From Candidatus Aegiribacteria sp. MLS_C (GTDB lineage Bacteria; Fermentibacterota; Fermentibacteria; Fermentibacterales; JCC-6), in NCBI GenBank assembly GCA_002030045.1, contig LQBI01000030.1, forward strand, positions 144,159 through 208,158: 64,000 nt of DNA. Reading direction: 5' to 3'. The position numbers and the translations under genes are program-made. A model generated the notes under the pieces. It was not told where the DNA came from, did no database searches, and saw only the letters and a program-made list of their open reading frames with translations. This document shows positions 25,651 to 33,548 of the stretch, in pieces. Positions within the stretch are counted from its first letter, which is position 1. Each line of letters starts with the position of its first letter.

Positions 25651-26505
25651 AAGACTATCTGAACGCTTTCAGGGAGGAGCTTGGGGGAAGCGACAGGGCC
25701 ACCGTTCAGGACACCCTTTCTGACGCCGAGGACCACCTGACCGCGGCAATGGAGACCGAGATGTCAGAGCACCCCGTGGGATCGGAGAAGAGCGCCGCCA
25801 GGTCTGTCTTAGCCCGTTTCGGGGATACTGCCGAGGTGGCCGGCCATTACAGGATGGTGGAGAAGTACACCCCGCCGGTCCTGGCCTCCAGGAACAGGAA
25901 AGGACCGTCGTTCTTCGGAGTGATCACAGAGCCTTCAGCCTGGGCGGCATTTCTGTAAATGATGCTGTCATTGGTCACCGGCATCATCGACTTCACCTGG
26001 GCCGTCACCGGAGTTTCGATCTCCGCCGGATTGCTGGTGCTGATAATCGGTATGCCCATGCCTGGCTCTTCTTCCTTTCGTTCAGGGGACTCGCATTGGT
26101 GGAGGGGCGGATAGTGGAAGCGCTGCTGGGCGCAAGGATGCCCAGGAGAGCCGTCTTCATCAGAAAGGGTGAAGGCTGGTGGGGCAGCATCAGGGGGGTG
26201 TTCTCCACTGCCAGCACGTGGTCTTCGCTCGTCTACCTGATTCTCATGCTGCCCCTGGGGTTATCCAGTTCGCCGTATTCGTGACCCTGATCGCGGTCTC
26301 CCTGGCCATGGTGACCGCACCGGTCTTCGAACTGCTTCTAAAGATCCCGGTCTGGGATTTACAACGGGCATACTGGGCGCCGGCCTGGCTGATGCCGGTG
26401 GTGGCACTGGGAAGTGTCCAGCTTTTTCCGGTCACCCTTCATTTCGCCCGCCGGACCGGAAGGATGCACGGCCGGCTGGCCAGGAAGATGCTGGTGAGCG
26501 GATGA
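25635..26505 (+). pseudogene. HAAS / sensor-like membrane protein, multiply frameshifted
   Basis: Starts with GGAGG and ATG at 25635: MIKLLEDYLNAFREEL, a HAAS (DUF1700-like) domain. The frame ends after PSAWAAFL (25958). Continuation is found in another frame (TGIIDFTWAVTGVSISAGLL), then a third (FRGLALVEGRIVEALLGARM, TWSSLVYLILMLPLG), then back (VFVTLIAVSLAMVTAPVFEL, LHFARRTGRMHGRLARKML), ending TGA at 26505. The joined product would be a membrane protein with a HAAS domain and a sensor-like module. At least three indels mean it is not functional as read. Confidence 0.65.
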
Positions 26506-27007
26506 GCGTTCAGCGGGCGACTCATGCGGCGGCACTCTCCGGGAACTCCTCGCCGCATCGGCCGCTGTTCCCATCGTGCGGCATCATGGGGGGAGATTCA
26601 GGGGCTAAGGCCGTCATGTATCTGCGGATCCCGAGGATTGTCGGCATGGGCGGATTTCCCGTGGAGTGTGAAGCTGAGCAGTTCAGGTGGATGATAACCG
26701 GGCTGGAAGTGGACGCGCCGGTAAGGCTCCGGGTCCAGAGTGGAAACTATCACCGGCCGGTCTTCGCTTAAACCGACTGGACCGGTGTGCACCTGCTCCA
26801 GGTGGAGTTTCCATGGAGGGACAGCGGTGGAGGTTCCACATCGTGGAGCTGGATATGCTGGCCAGAAAATATGATCCTGAGGAAGGTGAGCAGAAGGCAT
26901 GCATCGTGCCGGTGTCATGAACTGCGGTTTCCGGCGATGCGGATCCGAATCCCCGATCTGCTTGAGCTGACCATTACCCATGACAGCCTCGCTATGGACG
27001 GGATCCT
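26506..27007. other. About 500 bp without a supported gene, probable decayed sequence
   Basis: Short frames only (26502-26771, 26687-26920, 26787-27011), none with a family match, ribosome site or signal peptide. Coding-like composition and proximity to the decayed PadR/HAAS cassette suggest gene debris. No RNA structure or repeat was recognised. Confidence 0.45.
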
Positions 27008-27370
27008 CTAGACCACCCCGTTGTCTGGCCAGCCTTCCGGTGCACCGTCTGGTCCCGGGCCGTTCCAGCCGAAGGCATCAAGGTCGATCCTGCCTCGTGG
27101 ATCGAAGAGTATACCTTCGCTCTCCAGCATCTGACGCTGGGCTTCGCAGGGCCGCCCGTCGCTCCTGACGCTTATTCCGCCCCTGCTGTTAACGACCCTG
27201 TGCCATGGTATCCCCCTGTCGGGAGGAACAGAGGCCATGGCGTAACCGACTGTCCTGGCACGGCATCTTCCCGCAAGACGGGCGATCTGGCCGTATGTGG
27301 CGACCCGTCCTGGAGGTACCATCCTCACGAGACGGTATATCGTCGAGTAGAGCTCCCCGGGCTGCTTCAC
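27008..27370 (-). CDS. Alkyltransferase-like (ATL) DNA-repair protein, MGMT family
   Basis: 120 residues. GRVATYGQIARLAG and the helix-turn-helix region (RARTVGYAMASVP) match the DNA-binding domain of O6-alkylguanine transferases. The active-site PCHRV motif is PWHRVV, with tryptophan for the alkyl-accepting cysteine, so it should bind O6-alkylguanine without repairing it directly and hand the lesion to nucleotide excision repair, as known for ATL proteins. The GTG start overlaps the stop of the upstream DUF3634-like gene by four bases (GTGA). Confidence 0.88.
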   Translation of the reverse strand: MKQPGELYSTIYRLVRMVPPGRVATYGQIARLAGRCRARTVGYAMASVPPDRGIPWHRVVNSRGGISVRSDGRPCEAQRQMLESEGILFDPRGRIDLDAFGWNGPGPDGAPEGWPDNGVV

Positions 27371-27636
27371 TTCCCGTGGACCCCGGCTGTGTTCCTGAAC
27401 CTCTGCCTGTCACCCTCCCCGATCCCCGAGGAGAACTCCAGGCGGACGCCCGACGGGGAAAGATGACCCCATATCCAGCCGGAGGTGATCCCCGATCTAC
27501 GCGAGATCCCGGAACAGTCGTCCAGGAAGGCCGGGGTTACCTTCCCCTGAACCCTTTCCGCACGACCTTCCCGTATCCTGATGGTGAACAGGGGCGGGAA
27601 AACCTTCCTGGCCAATACTCTGAGAATATCTGCCAT
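27367..27636 (-). CDS. DUF3634-like small protein
   Basis: 89 residues, MADILRVLARKVFPPLFTIR at the start. RIREGRAERVQGKVTPAFLD, then a Cys and SGITSGWIWG, LSPSGVRLEFSSGI and RQRFRNTAGVH reproduce the layout of DUF3634 proteins (a strand with RG-x-VP, a DC helix, and a terminal QRFRN). Function unknown. It starts eight bases after the nitroreductase gene and overlaps the ATL gene by four bases, so it is the middle gene of a three-gene operon. Confidence 0.7.
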   Translation of the reverse strand: MADILRVLARKVFPPLFTIRIREGRAERVQGKVTPAFLDDCSGISRRSGITSGWIWGHLSPSGVRLEFSSGIGEGDRQRFRNTAGVHGK

Positions 27637-27644
27637 CACGACGG

Positions 27645-28286
27645 TCAGGTCCTTCCCACAGGCATCAGGTAGAGCGGTGTCAGACCTTGTTCCAGTTCCA
27701 GGAGTTCCCGGACTTCCGCTTCGTCGAAGGCTCCCACCGCCACAGTACCCAGACCCATTGCCGTGGCCTGGAGGTAGATGTTCTGAGATATATGGCCGGC
27801 TTCCATGTGTACGTACATGATCCCGCGCTCCCCGTACACGCTGGTGGTCACCGAGTAGTCGGCCGCCATCACCACCGTGAGCGCCGCAGAGGCTATGCAC
27901 TGCTGCCCCAGTGAAGCGGATGCGAGTTCGTCCAGGTAGAACCCCGCGGCCTTCATCTCGAGCGAGCCCCCCTCCGGATCATAGGAGTAGATCCCGGCGG
28001 GCAGGTCCTCTACGTTACCGGTCACCACGAAAATGGTGAAGGGGTAGGTGGCTCCGGCGGAAGGGGCAGCGCGGAGCCCCCTGTATGAAGTTATTCCCTG
28101 GGCGCTTTGGAGCAGCCTGGAGAGTTCCTCCAGAGTGACTGTTCCACCGGAGTACTCGCGCACGGATCTCCTGGCCTCGATAGCCTCTTCGACGGACATG
28201 CCTCCGTCCGGAACCGGTTCAGGCAACTCCACCAACCTGTCGCCCTCGGAGCAGGATGCCAGCAGGAACAGAACCGATGTCATCAT
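27645..28286 (-). CDS. SagB-type nitroreductase-like lipoprotein
   Basis: 213 residues. Signal peptide with lipobox LLASC at the N-terminus. SVEEAIEARRSVREYSGGTV is the nitroreductase FMN-binding start; APSAGATYPFTIFVV, EAGHISQNIYLQATAMGLG and VAVGAFDEAEVRELLEL match the SagB/ThcOx dehydrogenase branch. SagB-like enzymes oxidise azolines or reduce small substrates with FMN. Being lipidated and outside the cytoplasm is unusual. First gene of the operon with the DUF3634-like and ATL genes; no peptide precursor or cyclodehydratase is nearby. Confidence 0.82.
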   Translation of the reverse strand: MMTSVLFLLASCSEGDRLVELPEPVPDGGMSVEEAIEARRSVREYSGGTVTLEELSRLLQSAQGITSYRGLRAAPSAGATYPFTIFVVTGNVEDLPAGIYSYDPEGGSLEMKAAGFYLDELASASLGQQCIASAALTVVMAADYSVTTSVYGERGIMYVHMEAGHISQNIYLQATAMGLGTVAVGAFDEAEVRELLELEQGLTPLYLMPVGRT

Positions 28287-28405
28287 GACCGGACCCTTCA
28301 GCTGATGACCTCCGATCTAGTCTATCGACCCGTACTTGCGGATTACGGAAGAGTATCAATATAGTCAAGGCCGACCCCTCACCTAAGTCCATTCCGGGAG
28401 GATCC

Positions 28406-31234
28406 ATGGAGGACAGGCTCGAATACCTGAAGAAGGTCATCAATTCCCTGAGGCAGGTGGACCGTCTCATTACCAGGGAGAAGGATCCCCGCGGGCTGAT
28501 ACGCCAGGCATGCAGTCTGCTGGCAGAACTCGGAGGGTACGTATACACCTGGATACTCCTGCTGGACGAGGAAGGTAACCTGGAGGACTGGGCGGAATCG
28601 GGCATAGGTGATGACTTCGGCAATCTGTTGAAGATGGTGCGCCAGCGGGAGCTGCCGGCCTGTGTCATAAAGGCCCTCGAGACAGGCGACCTGGTGGTGA
28701 GCAGGAGGGACGAACCCTACTGTCTTTCCTGCAGGCTCAAGGAACCCGGCTACCTGAGCCTGGAGAGCTTCGCTGCCAGACTGGAGCACGAGGGCACTGT
28801 CTTCGGCGTGATGGCGGCGGGTTTCCCTGCTGGAGAGGAGGCGGATGAAACCCAGCGCGGCCTGTTCACGGAAATAGCCGAGGACATATCCTATGCCCTG
28901 CATTTCATAAGGATGGAGGAGGAGAGGGATTCATCGATCCAGTCCCACAGGGAGTCCGAGGCGCTTCTCAACTCTTTCCTGGACAATTTTCCCGGACCGG
29001 CGTTCATCAGGGATTCCGAGTCCAGGTACCTCCACGTAAACCGCTACTTCAGGGAGCGGTTCGGACCGGCGGAGAAATGGGTGGGAAGAACCCCTGGCGA
29101 GCTCTTCAGCGATGATTTCGCGTCACGAATGCTGCTGGAGGACCGGAAGGCGCTTGAGAAGGGATACCACGTATTCGAGAAGGAACTGGGCCTCGAGGGA
29201 CAGAGGTCGGACTTCGAGGTGCACAGTTTCAGGATAGACAGGCAGGAGGGCGGTCCCCTGATCGGCGGCATAGCCGTTGACATCACGGAGTGGAAGATGG
29301 CCAAGGAGGCACTCAGGAAGAGCGAGGAGCACTACAGGGCGGTTTTTCAGAACACCGGCTCGGCTACGCTCATCTTGGACGGCGACAAGACCATCAGGCT
29401 CGTAAACAGGGGTTTCGAGAGACTGTCCGGTTATTCTGCGGACGAAGTCTGCGACAGGTTGAAATGGCCTGTCTTCGTAGCCGACGAGGACAGGGAGAGG
29501 ATGGAGCGGTACCATGACGAGAGGAGGAGGGAGAAGGGGAAGGCTCCCAACGAGTACGAGTTCCGATTCGTCGACAGGAACGGTAAGCAGCGTGACGTCC
29601 ATCTCCAGGTGGACCTGATCCCGGGAACGGACATGACCGTCTGCTCGATAGTGGATATCTCCGAACTCAAGTCGGTCCAGGCGAGGCTCCGGGAGAGCGT
29701 CGTGAAGATGGAGACCCTCCTCAGGACGATGCCGGACATGATGTTCGTCCTTTCCGGGAATGGCCTTTACCTGGACTACTGGGTAGACGAAGAAAGCTTA
29801 CTGGCCATTCCCGCGGACAGGATCATAGGAAGCAGTATTACGGAGCTGGACATCACCGACGAAAAGAAAGCGGAGATACTCGGAAAGATAGCCATTACGC
29901 TGGAGACCGGTACCATCCAGTCGGTGGAGTACGAACTGGATATCTCATCCAGGCACAGGTTCTTCGAGGCCAGGCTCTCACCGTACGGCACCGACAGCGT
30001 GATCGCGGTTGCACGGGACATCACGGGGAGGAGGGAGGCCGAGAGACGGAGGCTGGAGCTGGAGGCCAGGATACAGCACACACAGAAACTGGAGAGCCTG
30101 GGAGTCCTGGCCGGAGGCATAGCCCATGATTTCAACAACATCCTGATGACCATACTCGGGAACGCGGACCTTGCCATTATGTCCCTTCCCGAATCCAGCC
30201 AGGCCAGGGGATTCCTCTCCGAGATAGTCAGCGCCGCGTCAGCGGCGTCGGACCTGGCCCGCCAGATGCTCGCCTATTCGGGGAGGAGTGATTTCGTGGT
30301 AAGCCCCCTGGATATCAACTCCCTCGTCCTCGAGATGACCCACATGCTTGAGGTGAGCATATCAAAGAAGGCCGTTCTCAAGTTCAGGCTCGCGGAGGAA
30401 CTGCCCAGAATAATGGCCGATTCCGCTCAGATAAGACAGATAATCATGAACCTCATCACGAACGCTTCAGAGGCCATAGGCGACCGGAGCGGCTACATCT
30501 CCATCACCACAGGAGCGATGCACTGCGACAGGGAGTACATGTCCACCACGGAGCTGACCGACGAGGTCCCCGAGGACATGTACGTATACCTCGAGGTGGC
30601 AGACACAGGCTGCGGAATGGACCAGTCGGTGAGGTCGCAGCTCTTTGAGCCATTCTTCACTACCAAGTACACCGGAAGGGGACTGGGACTCTCCTCGGTT
30701 CTGGGCATAGTCAGGGGACACCGGGGGGCGATCAAGGTATACACCGAACCCGGCGAGGGGACCACCTTCAAGGTACTCCTCCCGGTCCTGTCCTCCGAAC
30801 ATGACCTTCCCGGGGGTCCGGAAGGTTCGTCAGACGGGAGGGTATGGAGGGGAAGCGGTACCATCCTGTTCGCGGATGACGAGGACACAGTACTTGCCAT
30901 CGGAAGGAAGATGCTGGAGAACATGGGATTCAGTGTCATCACCGCCGAGGACGGCCGGAAGGCCGTTGACCTCTTCAGGGAGAACAGCGGGATCATCGAC
31001 ATGGTGATCCTGGACCTGACGATGCCCCACCTGAGCGGGGACGAAGCCTACAGGGAGATGCGGCGGATCAGGCAGGATATTCCGGTCATAGTATCCAGCG
31101 GGTTCAGCCAGAAGGACGTGATGCACAGGTTCGCCGGGAAGCGCCTTCACGGCTTCATACAGAAGCCCTACAGGGCGGAGGACCTGGCGGCTGTGATAAG
31201 GAAGGTACTGGAACAGGAGAGCGGATCAGAATAG
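28406..31234 (+). CDS. Soluble hybrid histidine kinase with GAF-like and PAS domains and a receiver
   Basis: 942 residues, no membrane segment. Order: GAF-like domain (about 15-180), PAS (about 190-300), PAS (about 305-430), PAS (about 435-550), HisKA with GGIAHDFNNIL (H574), HATPase (N box around residue 690, DTGCGMDQ, GRGLGLSSVLGIV), and a C-terminal receiver (ILFADDED, phospho-acceptor D870 in ILDLTMP, K in IQKPY). It autophosphorylates and passes phosphate within the same chain. No output regulator gene is adjacent, so targets are unknown. Start preceded by GGGAGG. Confidence 0.93.
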   Translation: MEDRLEYLKKVINSLRQVDRLITREKDPRGLIRQACSLLAELGGYVYTWILLLDEEGNLEDWAESGIGDDFGNLLKMVRQRELPACVIKALETGDLVVSRRDEPYCLSCRLKEPGYLSLESFAARLEHEGTVFGVMAAGFPAGEEADETQRGLFTEIAEDISYALHFIRMEEERDSSIQSHRESEALLNSFLDNFPGPAFIRDSESRYLHVNRYFRERFGPAEKWVGRTPGELFSDDFASRMLLEDRKALEKGYHVFEKELGLEGQRSDFEVHSFRIDRQEGGPLIGGIAVDITEWKMAKEALRKSEEHYRAVFQNTGSATLILDGDKTIRLVNRGFERLSGYSADEVCDRLKWPVFVADEDRERMERYHDERRREKGKAPNEYEFRFVDRNGKQRDVHLQVDLIPGTDMTVCSIVDISELKSVQARLRESVVKMETLLRTMPDMMFVLSGNGLYLDYWVDEESLLAIPADRIIGSSITELDITDEKKAEILGKIAITLETGTIQSVEYELDISSRHRFFEARLSPYGTDSVIAVARDITGRREAERRRLELEARIQHTQKLESLGVLAGGIAHDFNNILMTILGNADLAIMSLPESSQARGFLSEIVSAASAASDLARQMLAYSGRSDFVVSPLDINSLVLEMTHMLEVSISKKAVLKFRLAEELPRIMADSAQIRQIIMNLITNASEAIGDRSGYISITTGAMHCDREYMSTTELTDEVPEDMYVYLEVADTGCGMDQSVRSQLFEPFFTTKYTGRGLGLSSVLGIVRGHRGAIKVYTEPGEGTTFKVLLPVLSSEHDLPGGPEGSSDGRVWRGSGTILFADDEDTVLAIGRKMLENMGFSVITAEDGRKAVDLFRENSGIIDMVILDLTMPHLSGDEAYREMRRIRQDIPVIVSSGFSQKDVMHRFAGKRLHGFIQKPYRAEDLAAVIRKVLEQESGSE

Positions 31235-31978
31235 TCCCATCAACTTCAGGGCCATGGCCAGGATTGCGGCGGCCAGTACAGCCTTGATCCACCTGTCGCC
31301 CTTCCTGACAGCGAAGGTAGTACCCAGCCATCCTCCAATGGAGGATCCCATCCCCAGTACGAGTCCCGGCACCCACCTGACCTGTCCAGCCGCCGCGAAG
31401 ACCGAGAGGGACGGTATCGTGTAGACGGCTATGATTATTATCTTGAGGCTGTTGGTCCTGACCAGGGACAGCCCCCCCGCCACAGAGAGTGCGAAGATGA
31501 CCAGATAACCCACCCCCGCCTGTATGAAACCACCGTAGATACCTATGAAGAAGAACATGAACAGCTGAAGCCGGGGATGAAGCAGACGCCGGGAGGACCG
31601 GTCGGCATCCCTGTTCCGAATGGGCCTGAGAATTATTGCAAGTGCCAGTATCATCACCGCGGACAGGATCATCCTGAAAGCTGCATCGGGTACTTCCAGA
31701 GCTATTCCCGATCCGATGAGGGCTCCCAGGACCGCCGAGATGCCCAGGGTCATCCCCTGCCTGAGATCCCTGAAGCCGTGATTCCTGAAATTCTTCATGG
31801 CGAAGATGTTCTGGAGCAGAATAGCCACCCGGTTGGTGCCGTTGGCCGTGGTGGGCGACAGTCCTCCGAGCAGTATCAGGAGAGGTATCGTAATGAAGGA
31901 ACCTCCACCGGCCAGTACGTTGATGAACCCTGCCGCCACACCTGCCAGAAGAAGGAGTATTGCACCGTGGATTTCCAT
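31226..31978 (-). CDS. TSUP-family (TauE/SafE-like) membrane transporter
   Basis: 250 residues, eight or so hydrophobic segments. The N-terminal GVAAGFINVLAGGGSFITIP is the family signature, repeated in weaker form in the C-terminal half (GIYGGFIQAGVGYLVIFAL). Members export or import sulfite, sulfonates or other organic anions; the substrate is not identifiable. Its 3' end overlaps that of the convergent histidine kinase by nine bases. Confidence 0.88.
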   Translation of the reverse strand: MEIHGAILLLLAGVAAGFINVLAGGGSFITIPLLILLGGLSPTTANGTNRVAILLQNIFAMKNFRNHGFRDLRQGMTLGISAVLGALIGSGIALEVPDAAFRMILSAVMILALAIILRPIRNRDADRSSRRLLHPRLQLFMFFFIGIYGGFIQAGVGYLVIFALSVAGGLSLVRTNSLKIIIIAVYTIPSLSVFAAAGQVRWVPGLVLGMGSSIGGWLGTTFAVRKGDRWIKAVLAAAILAMALKLMGLF

Positions 31979-32074
31979 TACCTATTGTCCTTCCTGTGAA
32001 GTGAGGACACTAACATGTGCAGGAAAGAGTGCCAAGCCGGGCCTTGCGCTCACAAAAAGGAGGGTACCACGTCG

Positions 32075-32437
32075 ATGAAACCAATGCTGATGCTGCTGAC
32101 CCTGATCCCGGTCCTTACCACATCCTGCGGGGGTCCGAAGGAACCCGAAGACGTGGTGGAGGCTATGTTCAGGGCGGCTCAGGAAGACGACTAAGAGACA
32201 ATGCTGGGCTACACGTCGCCGGAGGTCCAGGCCGAGGTGAACCTCGGCGCCCTCGAAGGTATGGAGATCATCTCTTACAGCGTCGATGCCGTGGAGGTTT
32301 CCGGTGACGGGAACAGGGCCGATGTGGAGTTCACCATAACACTGAGGAACATAGCAACCGGGCAGACCGAGGTGGAGGACGACGAAATGGAACTCCTGAG
32401 AACCGCCTCCGGTGAATGGTACATAGTGGACATGTGA
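32075..32437 (+). pseudogene. DUF4878-like lipoprotein with one in-frame TAA
   Basis: MKPMLMLLTLIPVLTTSC is a signal peptide with lipobox TTSC. The same frame continues through PEDVVEAMFRAAQEDD, TAA (32192-32194), then ETMLGYTSPEVQAEV and MELLRTASGEWYIVDM to TGA. The layout (helix, then a cone-like sheet ending in WYIV) fits DUF4878/lumazine-binding-like lipoproteins. At the TAA, homologues usually read DY, so a tyrosine codon is the likely ancestor. Apart from this stop the gene looks intact, so the lesion is recent, a base error, or read through. Confidence 0.6.
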
Positions 32438-32510
32438 ACCGATCCACGGTGCCGGGACATGATCACTGGATTCGCTGACTATACGTTTGTATCTCGACAG
32501 GGGGGTCAGA

Positions 32511-32963
32511 TTGATACACGCTGCAGCCGCCATTATTGTGATCCTGCTTACGGTGGGGCTGACAGTCATGTTCCTGAAAAGAAGGTACCGCAAGGTCCGG
32601 GAGGAAGTGGCCCTGCTCCATCCGGAGCACTCCAGACTGATGACCGCGCCCATGGCGAACTTTTTCGGACGGCGGTCGCTGGGCATGGGCCAGGTGCGGG
32701 GGAACGGTATCCTGCTGCTCACCCGTGAAGCGGTCCATTTCAGGATGCTGCTTCCCAGGAGGGAACTTACCATCCCCCTCAGGGACATCGTTTCCATCTC
32801 GACCCCCGGGAGTTTCCTCGGCAGGTCCAGGAGGATGAAACTGCTCCAGATCGATTTCCACAGTGCAGATGCCGGAGAAGACTCCGCCGCCTGGCTGGTG
32901 GGTGACCTGGACGAATGGGCTGACCGGCTGCGGGGAATGACCGGAACGGAGCCGGCGGACTAG
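32511..32963 (+). CDS. Single-pass membrane protein with PH-like domain
   Basis: About 150 residues. One N-terminal transmembrane helix (AAAAIIVILLTVGLTVMFL) then a soluble domain with GNGILLLTREAVHFRMLL, RRELTIPLRDIVSI and LQIDFHSADAG, the strand pattern of bacterial PH-like (GRAM-like) domains. TTG at 32511 has AGGGGGG six bases upstream; TTG at 32487 is an alternative. It ends in TAG overlapping the TAG of the convergent gene (shared CTAG). Function unknown. Confidence 0.6.
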   Translation: MIHAAAAIIVILLTVGLTVMFLKRRYRKVREEVALLHPEHSRLMTAPMANFFGRRSLGMGQVRGNGILLLTREAVHFRMLLPRRELTIPLRDIVSISTPGSFLGRSRRMKLLQIDFHSADAGEDSAAWLVGDLDEWADRLRGMTGTEPAD

Positions 32964-33424
32964 GCGCTGGTGGATCCTGGATCAGGCTCCTCAGGCCTGT
33001 CCAGCAGACCCATCTTCTCCAGCCTGAGCGTTACAGCGTAGGTGCTCCTCTCCAGCTTCTCGGCCAGGGTTTCCAGGTCGGAACCCATGGCGAACCCCTT
33101 CCTGAGAGTATCCTCCTCCTCATCGGTCCAGGCCTTTCCGCTCCTTCCGTGCCGGGATGATCCGGGCCCCTCGGGAAGCGGCCCGCGACCGCTCCCGGCT
33201 TTCTCCATCTCGTCCAGGGCCCTGTTCATGAGTTCCCTCACCTCCGGAGCGTTCTCCTCGAATACGAATATCCTGTTCTGGTCGAAACCGTTGTCGGAGA
33301 CCCTCCTGGATTCGGTGATGGTCAGGTAGTACCTGAAATTGACCGCCTGCCTCACGTCTATGAAGTAGGTGGTCCGGCCTGAGGTCGTCCTGCCGCTGAA
33401 GACGATGCCGTTGCTCTCTTCCAT
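32960..33424 (-). CDS. PUR-domain (DUF3276) nucleic-acid-binding protein with C-terminal helical domain
   Basis: 154 residues. MEESNGIVFSGRTTSGRTTY, YFIDVRQAVNFRYYLTITES and RIFVFEENAPEVRELMNRAL match the bacterial PUR-alpha-like (DUF3276) fold, which binds single-stranded nucleic acid. The C-terminal 45 residues (AWTDEEEDTLRKGFAMG, LAEKLERSTYAVTLRLEKMG) resemble a Myb/SANT-like helix-turn-helix and are an addition to the usual short protein. The start at 33424 follows GGGGAG. A chromatin-like or regulatory role is inferred. Confidence 0.8.
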   Translation of the reverse strand: MEESNGIVFSGRTTSGRTTYFIDVRQAVNFRYYLTITESRRVSDNGFDQNRIFVFEENAPEVRELMNRALDEMEKAGSGRGPLPEGPGSSRHGRSGKAWTDEEEDTLRKGFAMGSDLETLAEKLERSTYAVTLRLEKMGLLDRPEEPDPGSTSA

Positions 33425-33548
33425 TCTTTCATCTCCCCTCTTGTGTGTGAACATCCGTTCACAATGATTTTCCTCCGGTTCGCGGGACTTGTCAAGGTGC
33501 AATAAGTAAGTAGCTTCTCTGGTCGGACCCTGTCTTTGGAGGCCGTTC

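Noticed and set aside
26600..26771. Frame with a faint resemblance to the N-terminus of ComM/YifB (GMGGFPVECEA ... RVQSGNY)
   Set aside because: Too short and too weak; the following conserved ComM segments are absent in all frames.
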